Part shown: positions 1 to 6,540 of the stretch, piece by piece
How positions within the stretch are numbered: position 1 is the first letter of the stretch
How the letters are laid out: every line of letters begins with the position of its first letter
Assembly: GCF_938045535.1 (NCBI RefSeq)
Contig: NZ_CALIMQ010000056.1
Coordinates: 1 to 8,074, forward strand
DNA length: 8,074 bases
Origin: an uncultured Campylobacter sp.
Lineage (GTDB): Bacteria > Campylobacterota > Campylobacteria > Campylobacterales > Campylobacteraceae
Direction: 5' to 3'
Notes under the pieces: model-generated
The model's database searches: none
What the model was told of the DNA's origin: nothing
What the model saw: the letters and a program-made list of their open reading frames with translations, nothing else
Program-made: the position numbers and the translations under genes

Positions 1-719
1 GGAATTTTATAAAGCAGATCGCTACTTTTAAATTTATGTTGCAAATCTCATAGGCTGCGAATATGGCGTTAAATTTTAAAATTCTGTCTGTTTTAGTCAT
101 GTCTTGAGGTATGTATTGTGAGGGGTGCGCGAGCCGCTTGATTGGAAAATGAGTTTTAGATCGCGCCTTGCGTATGTATCGCGCGGTAAAATAAATTTTT
201 GCGCCGTAAAATTTCACGCCGCTATGTCATCGCCGAGCCGCCCGCCGTCTTACCTCCTGTCCTATTGCTCCGTATTTTCAAACGCGCTAGAATTTCAGCA
301 AAGCTACGTTTTAATGCAAAATTTATCCACTTACCGCGGTCTGCGGCGGATGAAATTCTGCCGCCCGTCGTAAGCTGCGCGCAGTATCTGCTTGCCGCGC
401 ATGCACGTCATAGCCCATATCCTCTTGCCGCAACTGCTACTTTAATAACGTCCATCATTGTAGGCTCTCGCCTGCTTCTTCGCGTATATTTTGCGCCTTG
501 TAAGCTGCGCGTCACCCCATCTGCGTCAAGATCGCGCCGTGCCTTTAAAGCACGCAAATATATCCTGCATAAAATTTGCTTCTTCGCCGTGCTCGCCTCC
601 TGTCGCACTTTGTCGTGCTTGTCTGTTGCGAGCCGCCGCCGCGCCGTATCCCTTGCCCGCGCTCGCCGCACTCTCTGCAAGTTTTAGCGCCCGCGTCTTG
701 AAATTTCAGTCTAAAAGCC
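1..719. other. Stretch without a convincing gene
   Basis: I see no supportable gene here. Open frames on both strands exist, but they encode Arg/Ala/Ser-rich, low-complexity peptides with no recognisable domain and no good ribosome binding site, and they overlap each other on opposite strands. The first 120 bases are AT-rich and contain one AATTTTAAAATT palindrome near 72-83, like the ones elsewhere in the intergenic DNA. A 12-base word, GTAAGCTGCGCG, occurs twice (about 370-381 and 500-511). This may be decayed coding DNA or a long 3' flank of the glycerate kinase gene. I found no clear intrinsic terminator for that gene just below 720. Confidence 0.5.
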
Positions 720-1856
720 CTATTTAGTGCCGCGTCCGAGCAGGAACAATCTCACCGCTTGTTCGGCGACGCGGGCTAAATTTTGCGTCGCGACGGCGGG
801 ATCCATCGCGCGCTCAAGACTTATAGGTTCGTTTAGGATGCAAAAAAATGCGCCTATGCCTCGCTCATTACAGCCGCCGGCACAGGGCGAGATACCGCCT
901 GCCAGCGCGATTACGGGCACGCCGTAGGAAGCGGCGATCTTCGCCACGCCGCTTGGGGTTTTGCCCATTGAGCTTTGAAAATCGAGCCTTCCTTCGCCTG
1001 TGATGACGAGCTCGGCGCCTTGCATATCGCGCTCTAGTCCGATCTGCTCGGTGATGATGTCGATGCCTGGCTTAAGCGTCGCGTTTAGAAAGCTCACGAA
1101 GCCAAAGCCTAGCCCGCCGGCAGCTCCTGCTCCGGGGTTATTCCAAAGCTCGCGTCCGAGGTGTTTGCTTACGACGCTTGCAAAATTGATAAGCCCCGCA
1201 TCGAGTTGCTTTACCATCGCCGCATCCGCGCCCTTTTGCGGAGCGTAAATATATGCCGCGCCGTTTTCGCCAAAGAGCGGATTATCCACGTCGCAGGCGA
1301 TGAGAAACTCGCACTCTTTAAGATGCGGCAGCACCGAAGTGCAATCTATCGTGGCGAGTTTAATCAGATCCTCGCCCGCTCCCGCAAGCTCTGCGCCATT
1401 TGTATCTTTAAATTTAAAGCCGAGCGCGCGCAGCATACCCATACCCGCGTCATTCGTAGCACTTCCGCCGATGCCGATGATAAACTTTCGCGCGCCGTGC
1501 GCAATCGCATGCGCTATCATCTCGCCAAAGCCGTAGGTGCTCGTTTTTAGCGGGTTGCGGCGCGATTTTTCGATGAGCGGCAGACCCGATGCGGACGCCA
1601 TTTCTAAGATGCCTAGCTCGCCTTTTAAGGCGTAGCGCGCGGGCGTTTTTTCGCCTAACGGATTTGCTACGATGACGTCCATGAACTTAGCTTTTAGCGC
1701 GTCTGCAAGGGCTTCAACGCTTCCTTCGCCGCCATCTGCGATAGGTTTGACGAGCACCTCGCAGCCTAGCTTTTCGATGCCTGATTTTACGGCGTTGCCC
1801 GCCTCAAGCGAACTAAGCGAGCCCTTAAACGAGTCGATCGCGACTAAAACTTTCAT
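720..1856 (-). CDS. Glycerate kinase, type I (GlxK/GarK family)
   Basis: Cytoplasmic kinase that phosphorylates D-glycerate with ATP; family members make 2-phosphoglycerate (some are described as making 3-phosphoglycerate), feeding lower glycolysis. The 378-residue length is normal for the family and the sequence is intact. Visible family motifs are DSFKGSLS at residues 8-15, ADGGEGS at 40-46, the glycine-rich GIGGSATNDAGMGML at 128-142, CDVDNPLFGENGAA at 188-201, GAGAAGGLG at 242-250 and VITGEGRLDFQS at 284-295. The ATG start at 1854-1856 is preceded by AAAGGA about six bases upstream, which supports it. It lies 360 bases downstream of a GntP-type permease on the same strand, suggesting a shared substrate. 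Whether the two are cotranscribed is unclear because the gap holds several palindromes. The kinase identification is secure; the exact product isomer cannot be told from sequence. Confidence 0.95.
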   Translation of the reverse strand: MKVLVAIDSFKGSLSSLEAGNAVKSGIEKLGCEVLVKPIADGGEGSVEALADALKAKFMDVIVANPLGEKTPARYALKGELGILEMASASGLPLIEKSRRNPLKTSTYGFGEMIAHAIAHGARKFIIGIGGSATNDAGMGMLRALGFKFKDTNGAELAGAGEDLIKLATIDCTSVLPHLKECEFLIACDVDNPLFGENGAAYIYAPQKGADAAMVKQLDAGLINFASVVSKHLGRELWNNPGAGAAGGLGFGFVSFLNATLKPGIDIITEQIGLERDMQGAELVITGEGRLDFQSSMGKTPSGVAKIAASYGVPVIALAGGISPCAGGCNERGIGAFFCILNEPISLERAMDPAVATQNLARVAEQAVRLFLLGRGTK

Positions 1857-1942
1857 ATTTTTCCTTTAGCTGGTATTTTAAAATTTTGAAATTTTACAGC
1901 GCGTAGGCTAAATTTACGATGACAAGACTGAAGCAAGAGTAT

Positions 1943-2035
1943 AATTTTAAAATCTCGTCGCCAAATTTGTGGGGAAAATTTTAAAATTTCATGTCGTGGA
2001 ATTTTAAAATTCTGTAGCGATAGAATTTTAAAATT
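1943..2035. repeat. Cluster of AATTTTAAAATT palindromes
   Basis: Four copies of the self-complementary word AATTTTAAAAT(T) begin at 1943, 1977, 2000 and 2024. The last three are spaced 23-24 bases apart, roughly two DNA helical turns. The same word appears singly elsewhere in the window (near 72, 3800 and 6538), so it is a general feature of this genome's AT-rich intergenic DNA. The regular spacing upstream of the glycerate kinase is nevertheless noticeable and could bind a protein or bend DNA. No function can be assigned. Confidence 0.6.
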
Positions 2036-2111
2036 TCGCTCCTTGAGGCTTTGTGTGTAAATTTAAAACTCCTTTAAGCGAAATTTTAATACTAGGGCAT
2101 TTGCGCGGTAT

Positions 2112-2151
2112 GGCTAGCTACGTAAATTTAAAGAATTTAATGTAGCTAGCC
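2112..2151. repeat. Inverted repeat / stem-loop downstream of the GntP permease
   Basis: GGCTAGCTAC (2112-2121) is perfectly complementary to GTAGCTAGCC (2142-2151). TAAATT and AATTTA inside the arms extend the pairing across a one- to two-base bulge, leaving a small loop. It sits about 65 bases downstream of the permease stop codon, where a terminator or mRNA-stabilising hairpin would be expected. No run of T follows on the minus strand, so it does not look like a standard intrinsic terminator. An operator for the downstream glycerate kinase is an alternative. Confidence 0.5.
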
Positions 2152-2216
2152 GCGGGTAGATGCGGCGTATTGCACTCCGCATTGATTTAGCGCGGTAGCG
2201 GCTAGAATAAGCTAGC

Positions 2217-3593
2217 CTAGATCAAAAACAGCGACAAAACCCACACGCTGATCATGCCCGTAATGCCCATAATTAGGGTTAGCATGGTCTGTGTGCGGTA
2301 GCCTTGCTGCGGGTTCATCTTGCTGAAATTCGTAACGACCCAGAAGTAGCTGTCATTAGCGTGCGAAACCGTCATCGCGCCCGCTGCGATCGCCATTACC
2401 ACAAGCGCGCCGGACATTTCGGAGGTGAAGCCCAACACCTGCATCAGCGAGCCGTCTGCGTTAAATGCGCCCATAATCGAAGCGGTAGTGATGATCGCCA
2501 CGGTGGAGCTTCCTTGCGCAGTTTTTAAGACGGCTGAGATTAAGAATGGGAAGAAAATCCCCGCGGCTTTAATCGCGGTCGCATTGTCCTTGATGTAGGT
2601 TACGAAGCCGGCGTCGGTAATGACCTTGCCTAGTACTCCGCCCGCTGCGGTGATGAAGAGGATCGGGCCTACGATTTTTAAGGATTCGTTGGTGATCTCG
2701 CTAAATTCGCCTAGTTTGCCGGTTTGTGCGAGCAGAAATACCGCAAAAACTACGCCTAAGGCTAGCGCGATGATAGGATTTCCTAAAAATTGCGAAATTT
2801 CGCCCGCAAACCCGCCTACTTTTAGGATCTTGGCGACGGAGCCCAGCGCCATAAATAGGATCGGTACCAAAATAGGGGCTAAGCTTAAAAATCCGCTCGG
2901 CAATTTGCCGTATTGTTTAAGCAGATCGTCGTAGCTTTTGGCGATGACTTCATTGGCTTCAGCCTCGCTTATATGCACGCTTTTAGCGATCTTTTTTGAA
3001 AAAAAGTATGTAGCGATCAGCACCGGCAAGGATACTACCGCGCCCATTGCGATTACGAGCAGTAGATTGCCGCCTAGACCCACGGCGCCTGCTGCGGCGA
3101 TCGGTCCGGGAGTCGGCGGGATGAATACGTGTGAGGCATAAAGTCCGCCCGAGAGCGCTACTGCAAGAGCGACCGGATTTTCGCCGATTTTTTTGCTGAT
3201 CGCTTCTCGAATCGGGTTTAAAACGACGAAGCCGCTGTCGCAAAATACTGGGATACCTACGATCCAGCCCATTATAAGCATCGCAAGCTCGGGGCGCTTT
3301 TGCCCGACTACGTTTACGACCATATCGGCGAGTTTGAGCGCCGCACCGGTCTTTTCGAGCACGGTGCCGATGAGCGCGCCGAAGATTATGACGATGCCGA
3401 TACTCTTAAACGTGCCGCTGAATCCGTCGCCGATAATCGCGGGGATCTTGGCTAGCGGTATGCCCGCGACGATCGCGAGCGCCAGGGAGATAAGCATTAG
3501 CGCCAAAAACGGGTGAACGCCTGCTTTGGAGATCAAAAAAATCATCACGACGACCGCTATGGCGAAGCAGATGATTAACGCAACACCGCTCAT
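2217..3593 (-). CDS. GntP-family permease (gluconate/glycerate-type H+ symporter)
   Basis: Inner-membrane proton symporter of the gluconate permease family, predicted to import a small sugar acid. The 458-residue protein is hydrophobic throughout with about 12-14 membrane segments and matches the family's usual length. Characteristic stretches are GIPVFCDSGFVVLNP at residues 113-127, FIPPTPGPIAAAGA at 157-170, LKTAQGSSTVAIITTASIMG at 356-375 and SHANDSYFWVV at 410-420. A hydrophilic loop (about 200-232) separates the halves. The ATG start is preceded by AAGGAG at 3599-3604 with good spacing. No gluconate kinase is visible, but a glycerate kinase follows on the same strand, so glycerate is the more likely substrate. 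That substrate assignment is inference from context; GntP members also carry gluconate and other hydroxy acids. Confidence 0.93.
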   Translation of the reverse strand: MSGVALIICFAIAVVVMIFLISKAGVHPFLALMLISLALAIVAGIPLAKIPAIIGDGFSGTFKSIGIVIIFGALIGTVLEKTGAALKLADMVVNVVGQKRPELAMLIMGWIVGIPVFCDSGFVVLNPIREAISKKIGENPVALAVALSGGLYASHVFIPPTPGPIAAAGAVGLGGNLLLVIAMGAVVSLPVLIATYFFSKKIAKSVHISEAEANEVIAKSYDDLLKQYGKLPSGFLSLAPILVPILFMALGSVAKILKVGGFAGEISQFLGNPIIALALGVVFAVFLLAQTGKLGEFSEITNESLKIVGPILFITAAGGVLGKVITDAGFVTYIKDNATAIKAAGIFFPFLISAVLKTAQGSSTVAIITTASIMGAFNADGSLMQVLGFTSEMSGALVVMAIAAGAMTVSHANDSYFWVVTNFSKMNPQQGYRTQTMLTLIMGITGMISVWVLSLFLI

Positions 3594-3674
3594 AAAAGCT
3601 CCTTGAATGGGATTTAATTTGCCCGCAAGCGGTTTAAGCTTAAACTCCGTTTGCGCCTCAAATTTAATGCGGTA

Positions 3675-3702
3675 ATTTTAGCGAAATTTTAATATAAAGC
3701 AA
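3675..3702 (-). promoter_or_regulatory. Candidate promoter for the GntP permease
   Basis: On the minus strand a TAAAAT (3675-3680) lies 16 bases after TTGCTT (3697-3702), about 80 bases upstream of the permease start. The intervening DNA is T-rich, as in Campylobacter sigma-70 promoters, which depend mainly on the -10 element. In such AT-rich DNA this match could arise by chance. Confidence 0.3.
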
Positions 3703-3893
3703 GAAAGGCGGCGTTAAATTCATAAAAATTTATGATTTATTCGGAAATGATGGACTAGCTAGCGGAATTTATCGGTGCCGCGCGGCGATAGGCGGTTTAA
3801 ATTTTAAAATTTGCAGCGTTTGCTTTGATATGCTGTTTGTTTTAATGCGCTACGCGGTGGGCGGAGGAAATTTTATCGAAGATCGGCTGTGTG

Positions 3894-3918
3894 GCGCAGT
3901 AGTGGCGACCACTTGCGC
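3894..3918. repeat. Hairpin in gene-free region
   Basis: GCGCA + AGTGG (interrupted by GT) pairs with CCACT + TGCGC around a three-base CGA loop, giving a ten-pair GC-rich stem with a two-base bulge. No T-run follows on either strand, so it is not an ordinary terminator. It could be part of a structured RNA or a protein-binding dyad. Confidence 0.45.
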
Positions 3919-3979
3919 TTTACGCGCAGCTTTGGCAGCTAAAGGGCGTGAGCGACGCGGACGCTTTGCGGCGCTTGCT

Positions 3980-4109
3980 ACGGCGGAAGTAGTAATAGCG
4001 GTGAGGTAAAGCAATAATAGTAGCGATGGGGGCGGCGATAGCGGCGATGAAAGGCGATAGTATCGGCAGCGGCGGCTATGAGGCAGCGGCGAAATTTTGA
4101 TTTTGGCGG
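3980..4109. repeat. Degenerate low-complexity GGCGATAG/GCGGCGAT repeat
   Basis: This stretch is built from variants of GCGGCGAT, GGCGATAG and AGTAGTAATAG in imperfect tandem, strongly purine-biased on the plus strand. It contains stops in every frame I read, so it is not a repetitive protein in its present form. It looks like an eroded short-period repeat. Confidence 0.45.
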
Positions 4110-4401
4110 CGTCAGATGAGCTTTTTTAAAAGATCAAATTTTAATCAGAGGTAGAAGCGGCGTCGGTAGGGCTGCGATAAAACGGCGCATAGCGGCTCGG
4201 ATAAAAACCGGCGGCAACGCCTAATCTCTAAAATTTTGATCCAGAATACTCGAGATGCGAGAATTTCTAGCGATAATCTTAGCTCGCCCGAGTTAAAATT
4301 TTGATCGAGAGTGTTTGACGATAGAATTTCATTCAAAAGCCAGCAATAGCGAAATTTTACGGCTTCGAAAACGGCAGAAATTTTACTATTTGAAGGCAAC
4401 G

Positions 4402-4422
4402 AAAAAAAAAAAGGGGGGGGGG
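4402..4422. repeat. A11-G10 homopolymer tract
   Basis: Eleven A (4402-4412) run directly into ten G (4413-4422) on the plus strand. Poly-G tracts of this length are the classic slip-strand phase-variation elements of Campylobacter and are usually found in or just upstream of surface-structure genes. Here it is outside any recognisable gene. It may mark a decayed contingency gene, an adjustable promoter spacer, or a sequencing-prone site whose exact length is uncertain. Confidence 0.85.
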
Positions 4423-4636
4423 ATTTACAGCTTTTTATATGATTTTTCGACGAGTTTGCCGTGATCCTTTCGCGATTTTTTAAAATTCCAGACGGTATTT
4501 GCGCGGTTTATATGTGACGAAATTTTACGGTTCGGTGAAATTTATAAGAGCCATTTAAATTTACAAAGTTGCTTAAATTTATAAACTAGTGCCTCTTTTT
4601 GAGCGTTCTTTGCGCGCATAAATTTAATCGGCAGCT

Positions 4637-5059
4637 CTATCTAATCCGCAAAATTTTAGTTTTTGAAATTTTATAGATTTTTGAGCTCGCGTTTTGGCTG
4701 AAATTTTGATCCACGACCTCGTCCGCCGCCGCCCTCGCCCAGGCTTCGTCGAAGTTTTGTCCGCTTAAATTGGCGCTACTGGAGTAGAGCCAGTCAAATT
4801 GCCTCAAAAACTCCTCGTGAGCGCACTCTTTCACGACGCGCACGGCCTTGGCGTTCGGATATAAAAAAGTCGTTTTCCTCGCGCGGCGCACTAAATTTTT
4901 AAATTTAGCGGGCACGCGAGCGAGATTTTTTAGCTCGCTAAGCTTCGCCGTCGTTATGAGGCAGGGTTTGTCCGCCACTCGGCGTTTGAGCGCGTTTATC
5001 TCGCGAAAATCTTTACTCAAAAATCCCGCCGTCGTATCCGTCTGCGCCAAATAGATCAT
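4637..5059 (-). CDS. Short Sua5/YciO/YrdC-family protein
   Basis: A 140-residue cytoplasmic protein of the YrdC-like fold. Recognisable elements are YLAQTDTTAGFLS at residues 3-15 (the counterpart of the YPTDTxYGL motif), LKRRVADKP at 24-32 (the KxR segment that contacts nucleotide in the family) and SSSANLSG at 93-100. Full-length threonylcarbamoyl-AMP synthases, which make the precursor for the t6A modification of tRNA, are around 200 residues, so this is a compact version. I therefore do not assign tsaC. The ATG start is preceded by GGAGG four bases upstream. It lies 13 bases after the EamA transporter gene on the same strand, so the two are probably cotranscribed. A second, longer Sua5 gene elsewhere may carry the essential function. 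Confidence 0.85.
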   Translation of the reverse strand: MIYLAQTDTTAGFLSKDFREINALKRRVADKPCLITTAKLSELKNLARVPAKFKNLVRRARKTTFLYPNAKAVRVVKECAHEEFLRQFDWLYSSSANLSGQNFDEAWARAAADEVVDQNFSQNASSKIYKISKTKILRIR

Positions 5060-5072
5060 CTATCCTCCAAAT

Positions 5073-5972
5073 TTACGCCTTTTTCCTATCTTTGGCTAGC
5101 AAAAATATGCACGAGATAATGAGCGTAAAACCCGCAAAATCAAGAAACACGAACTCCGTCCCCAGCCAAAAATAGGCAAACGCCGCCGCGCTCACCGGCT
5201 CGATGCACGCGATCATGCTCGCCCTGCTCGCGCCTATTATCTTTAGCCCCGTCATGTAAAAGCTAAACGCGCATATCGTGCCCAGGATCACCACCGCGGC
5301 AAGCGCAGCAAAGCCGTCTGCGTCGCTCACGCCGCCTAGCTGCCAAACCCGCGTGTAAAGCGCGAGTACTCCGCCGCCGATAACCATACCCCAGCCTAAA
5401 TTTAACGGGACGGGGTATTTTTGATTTAGCTTCGTTGGAATGAGACTATAAATCACGACGCCAAGCGCGCTAATCAGGCACCAAACCAGCGCCTCCGCGC
5501 TGATAACCAGCGAGCCAAGATCGCCGTGGGTGGCGAGCAGCACGACGCCCAGCACCGCGAAAATGAGCGCGATGAGCTCGACCTTTTTAGGCACGCGTCG
5601 TTCTAAAAAGCAAACGACGGCAAGGATGAGCGCGGGCGCGGAGTACTGGATCACGGTCGCGACGGCGGCGTTTGAGAGCTCGACACTGCAAAAGTACGAA
5701 TACTGCGTCATCATAAGCCCAAAAAACGCGTAGATGAGCAGCTGCGGCAAAAGCACGCGATCTTTTAGCGGCGCAAAGGCTAGGCGCGGCGAGCGAGCGA
5801 TGTAATACGCTACCATCGCAAGCCCGGCGAGGCCTAGGCGGTAGGGTACGAGCCAGTCGGCGCTGACGCCCTTTTGCGTGAACAGATACTGCCCGCAAAC
5901 ACTGCTAAATCCCCATAATACGCCGCCAAGAAGCGTGATGAAAACGCCGAAAAATTCGCTCTGTGATCTCAT
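5073..5972 (-). CDS. EamA/DMT-superfamily transporter
   Basis: Inner-membrane drug/metabolite transporter with two EamA repeats, roughly residues 9-142 and 155-293 of 299, and about ten membrane segments. Family hallmarks include GGVLWGFSSVCGQYLF near the N-terminus, AATVIQYSAPALIL-like sequence (SNAAVATVIQYSAPALI) at the end of repeat 1 and ASMIACIEPVSAAAFAYFWL in repeat 2. Substrate is unknown; members export amino acids or metabolites. The frame stays open back to a TTG at 6068, but I choose the ATG at 5970-5972 because AAGGCGG lies directly upstream, the first membrane segment begins a few residues later, the extra 32 residues are unlike an EamA N-terminus, and a -10-like TATACT lies between the two candidate starts. 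First gene of a likely two-gene operon with the YrdC-type gene. Confidence 0.92.
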   Translation of the reverse strand: MRSQSEFFGVFITLLGGVLWGFSSVCGQYLFTQKGVSADWLVPYRLGLAGLAMVAYYIARSPRLAFAPLKDRVLLPQLLIYAFFGLMMTQYSYFCSVELSNAAVATVIQYSAPALILAVVCFLERRVPKKVELIALIFAVLGVVLLATHGDLGSLVISAEALVWCLISALGVVIYSLIPTKLNQKYPVPLNLGWGMVIGGGVLALYTRVWQLGGVSDADGFAALAAVVILGTICAFSFYMTGLKIIGASRASMIACIEPVSAAAFAYFWLGTEFVFLDFAGFTLIISCIFLLAKDRKKA

Positions 5973-5975
5973 TTG

Positions 5976-5982
5976 CCGCCTT
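5976..5982 (-). promoter_or_regulatory. Ribosome binding site deciding the EamA start
   Basis: AAGGCGG on the minus strand, three bases before the ATG at 5970-5972 (its AAGG core six bases before). The upstream TTG at 6068 has no comparable site. Confidence 0.6.
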
Positions 5983-5996
5983 AAATTTAAAGCCAA

Positions 5997-6020
5997 AGTA
6001 TACAAGCTTATGCTTAAGCT
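5997..6020 (-). promoter_or_regulatory. Candidate -10 element and overlapping dyad upstream of the EamA gene
   Basis: TATACT on the minus strand (5997-6002) lies about 25 bases before the chosen EamA start, giving a short leader that contains the ribosome binding site. No clear -35 is seen, which is usual for Campylobacter. Immediately upstream is a six-base dyad, AGCTTA (6005-6010) and TAAGCT (6015-6020), around a four-base centre, in the position where a repressor or activator could act. Confidence 0.4.
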
Positions 6021-6540
6021 GGGGTTAAATTTGGGGTTTGGGCGCGGCGCGATGAGCAAGGTAGGCAAAATTAAATTTAGGCAAATGCAGCAAAAATTGA
6101 CAAAGATTTAAATTTGGACGCGTCCGGGCGTAATATGCGGCGGCTAAATTTTGACGAAATCGGCGAGAATTTTAAATTTGAGCGGATGGATAAGGAGGGC
6201 ATTGCAAAATAATCTTCGAAGTTGTATTGTAAATTTTGAACGCGACAAGATGAGTGAAAATATCGCATGGCTGATGCGGCGGTTTTAAATTTAATCGCAC
6301 GCAAACTCCCGTCCTTACTTCATGCCTTACATTCGCAGCTTTTTAAGAATCGGCTCAAGCCACAGCTTGGAGTTTCCTCTTGCTCGCAAGCTGCTTTAGC
6401 GGAGTGAAAAAGACGGTAGCAAACGCGGCGAATAACAATTAGCCTGCGAAGCTTAAAATTTTAAAACTAGCAACGTATATTTCTTTTGCGGTTGCAAATT
6501 TGCTAAGCAAAAAGCGCACTAAAATTCAAACGCTTAAATT
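6021..6540. other. Intergenic stretch between EamA unit and restriction-modification genes
   Basis: I see no gene in this roughly 520-base gap. The short open frames are peptides without a ribosome binding site or a recognisable family. A small hairpin, CAAGC-CACA-GCTTG, sits at 6356-6369, followed by CTTGC-TC-GCAAG near 6379-6390. AATTTTAAAA-type words occur near both ends. It may hold the far end of the methyltransferase mRNA. Confidence 0.5.
6511..6535 (-). terminator. Weak candidate terminator after the methyltransferase
   Basis: Just downstream of the methyltransferase stop on the minus strand, AAGCG (6531-6535) can pair with CGCTT (6512-6516) and the second arm runs into TTTTT. The stem is only five pairs with a 14-base loop, so it is a marginal terminator. 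Confidence 0.25.

Larger units (their letters stand above)
1857..2216. other. Palindrome-rich spacer between permease and glycerate kinase
   Basis: This 360-base gap holds no gene. It contains a cluster of four AATTTTAAAAT(T) palindromes (about 1943-2035) and one long imperfect dyad (2112-2151), described separately. The ribosome binding site of the glycerate kinase lies at its left end. I did not find a convincing promoter for the kinase, although AT-rich -10-like words are frequent. Confidence 0.6.
3594..4636. other. About 1 kb without a convincing gene
   Basis: Apart from the permease leader at its left end, I see no supportable gene. The region holds a strong hairpin (3894-3918), a degenerate GGCGATAG/GCGGCGAT low-complexity stretch (3980-4109), two imperfect 65-base-spaced copies of TAAAATTTTGATC (4229-4241 and 4294-4306) each followed some 20 bases on by GAATTTC, and an A11-G10 tract (4402-4422). 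An open frame on the minus strand at 4145-4399 starts with TTG, lacks a ribosome binding site and resembles no family. The region may be decayed coding DNA or house an RNA I do not recognise. Confidence 0.5.

Noticed and set aside
199..687. Plus-strand frame of 162 codons in the left flank
   Set aside because: Arg/Ala/Ser-rich low-complexity peptide with no domain and no ribosome binding site; overlapped by equally open frames on both strands.
1161..1550. Plus-strand open frame of 129 codons inside the glycerate kinase
   Set aside because: Shadow of the well-supported minus-strand kinase gene.
3980..4109. CRISPR-like or protein-coding tandem repeat
   Set aside because: Repeat units are too short and irregular for a CRISPR array, and stops interrupt the frames I read.
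4145..4399. Minus-strand frame of 84 codons beside the A11-G10 tract
   Set aside because: TTG start, no ribosome binding site, no recognisable family; probably chance, although a remnant cannot be excluded.
4425..4541. Minus-strand frame ending in RKDHGKLVEKSYKKL just before the poly-G tract
   Set aside because: It reads like a plausible protein C-terminus, but it is only 38 codons, has no start codon in frame and matches no family I know; too weak to annotate.
5973..6068. Longer EamA N-terminus starting from TTG at 6068
   Set aside because: No ribosome binding site at the TTG, the extension is unlike family N-termini, and a good site precedes the ATG at 5970-5972.
6077..6304. Minus-strand frame of 75 codons upstream of the EamA gene
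   Set aside because: No ribosome binding site, no family resemblance, AT-rich intergenic composition.
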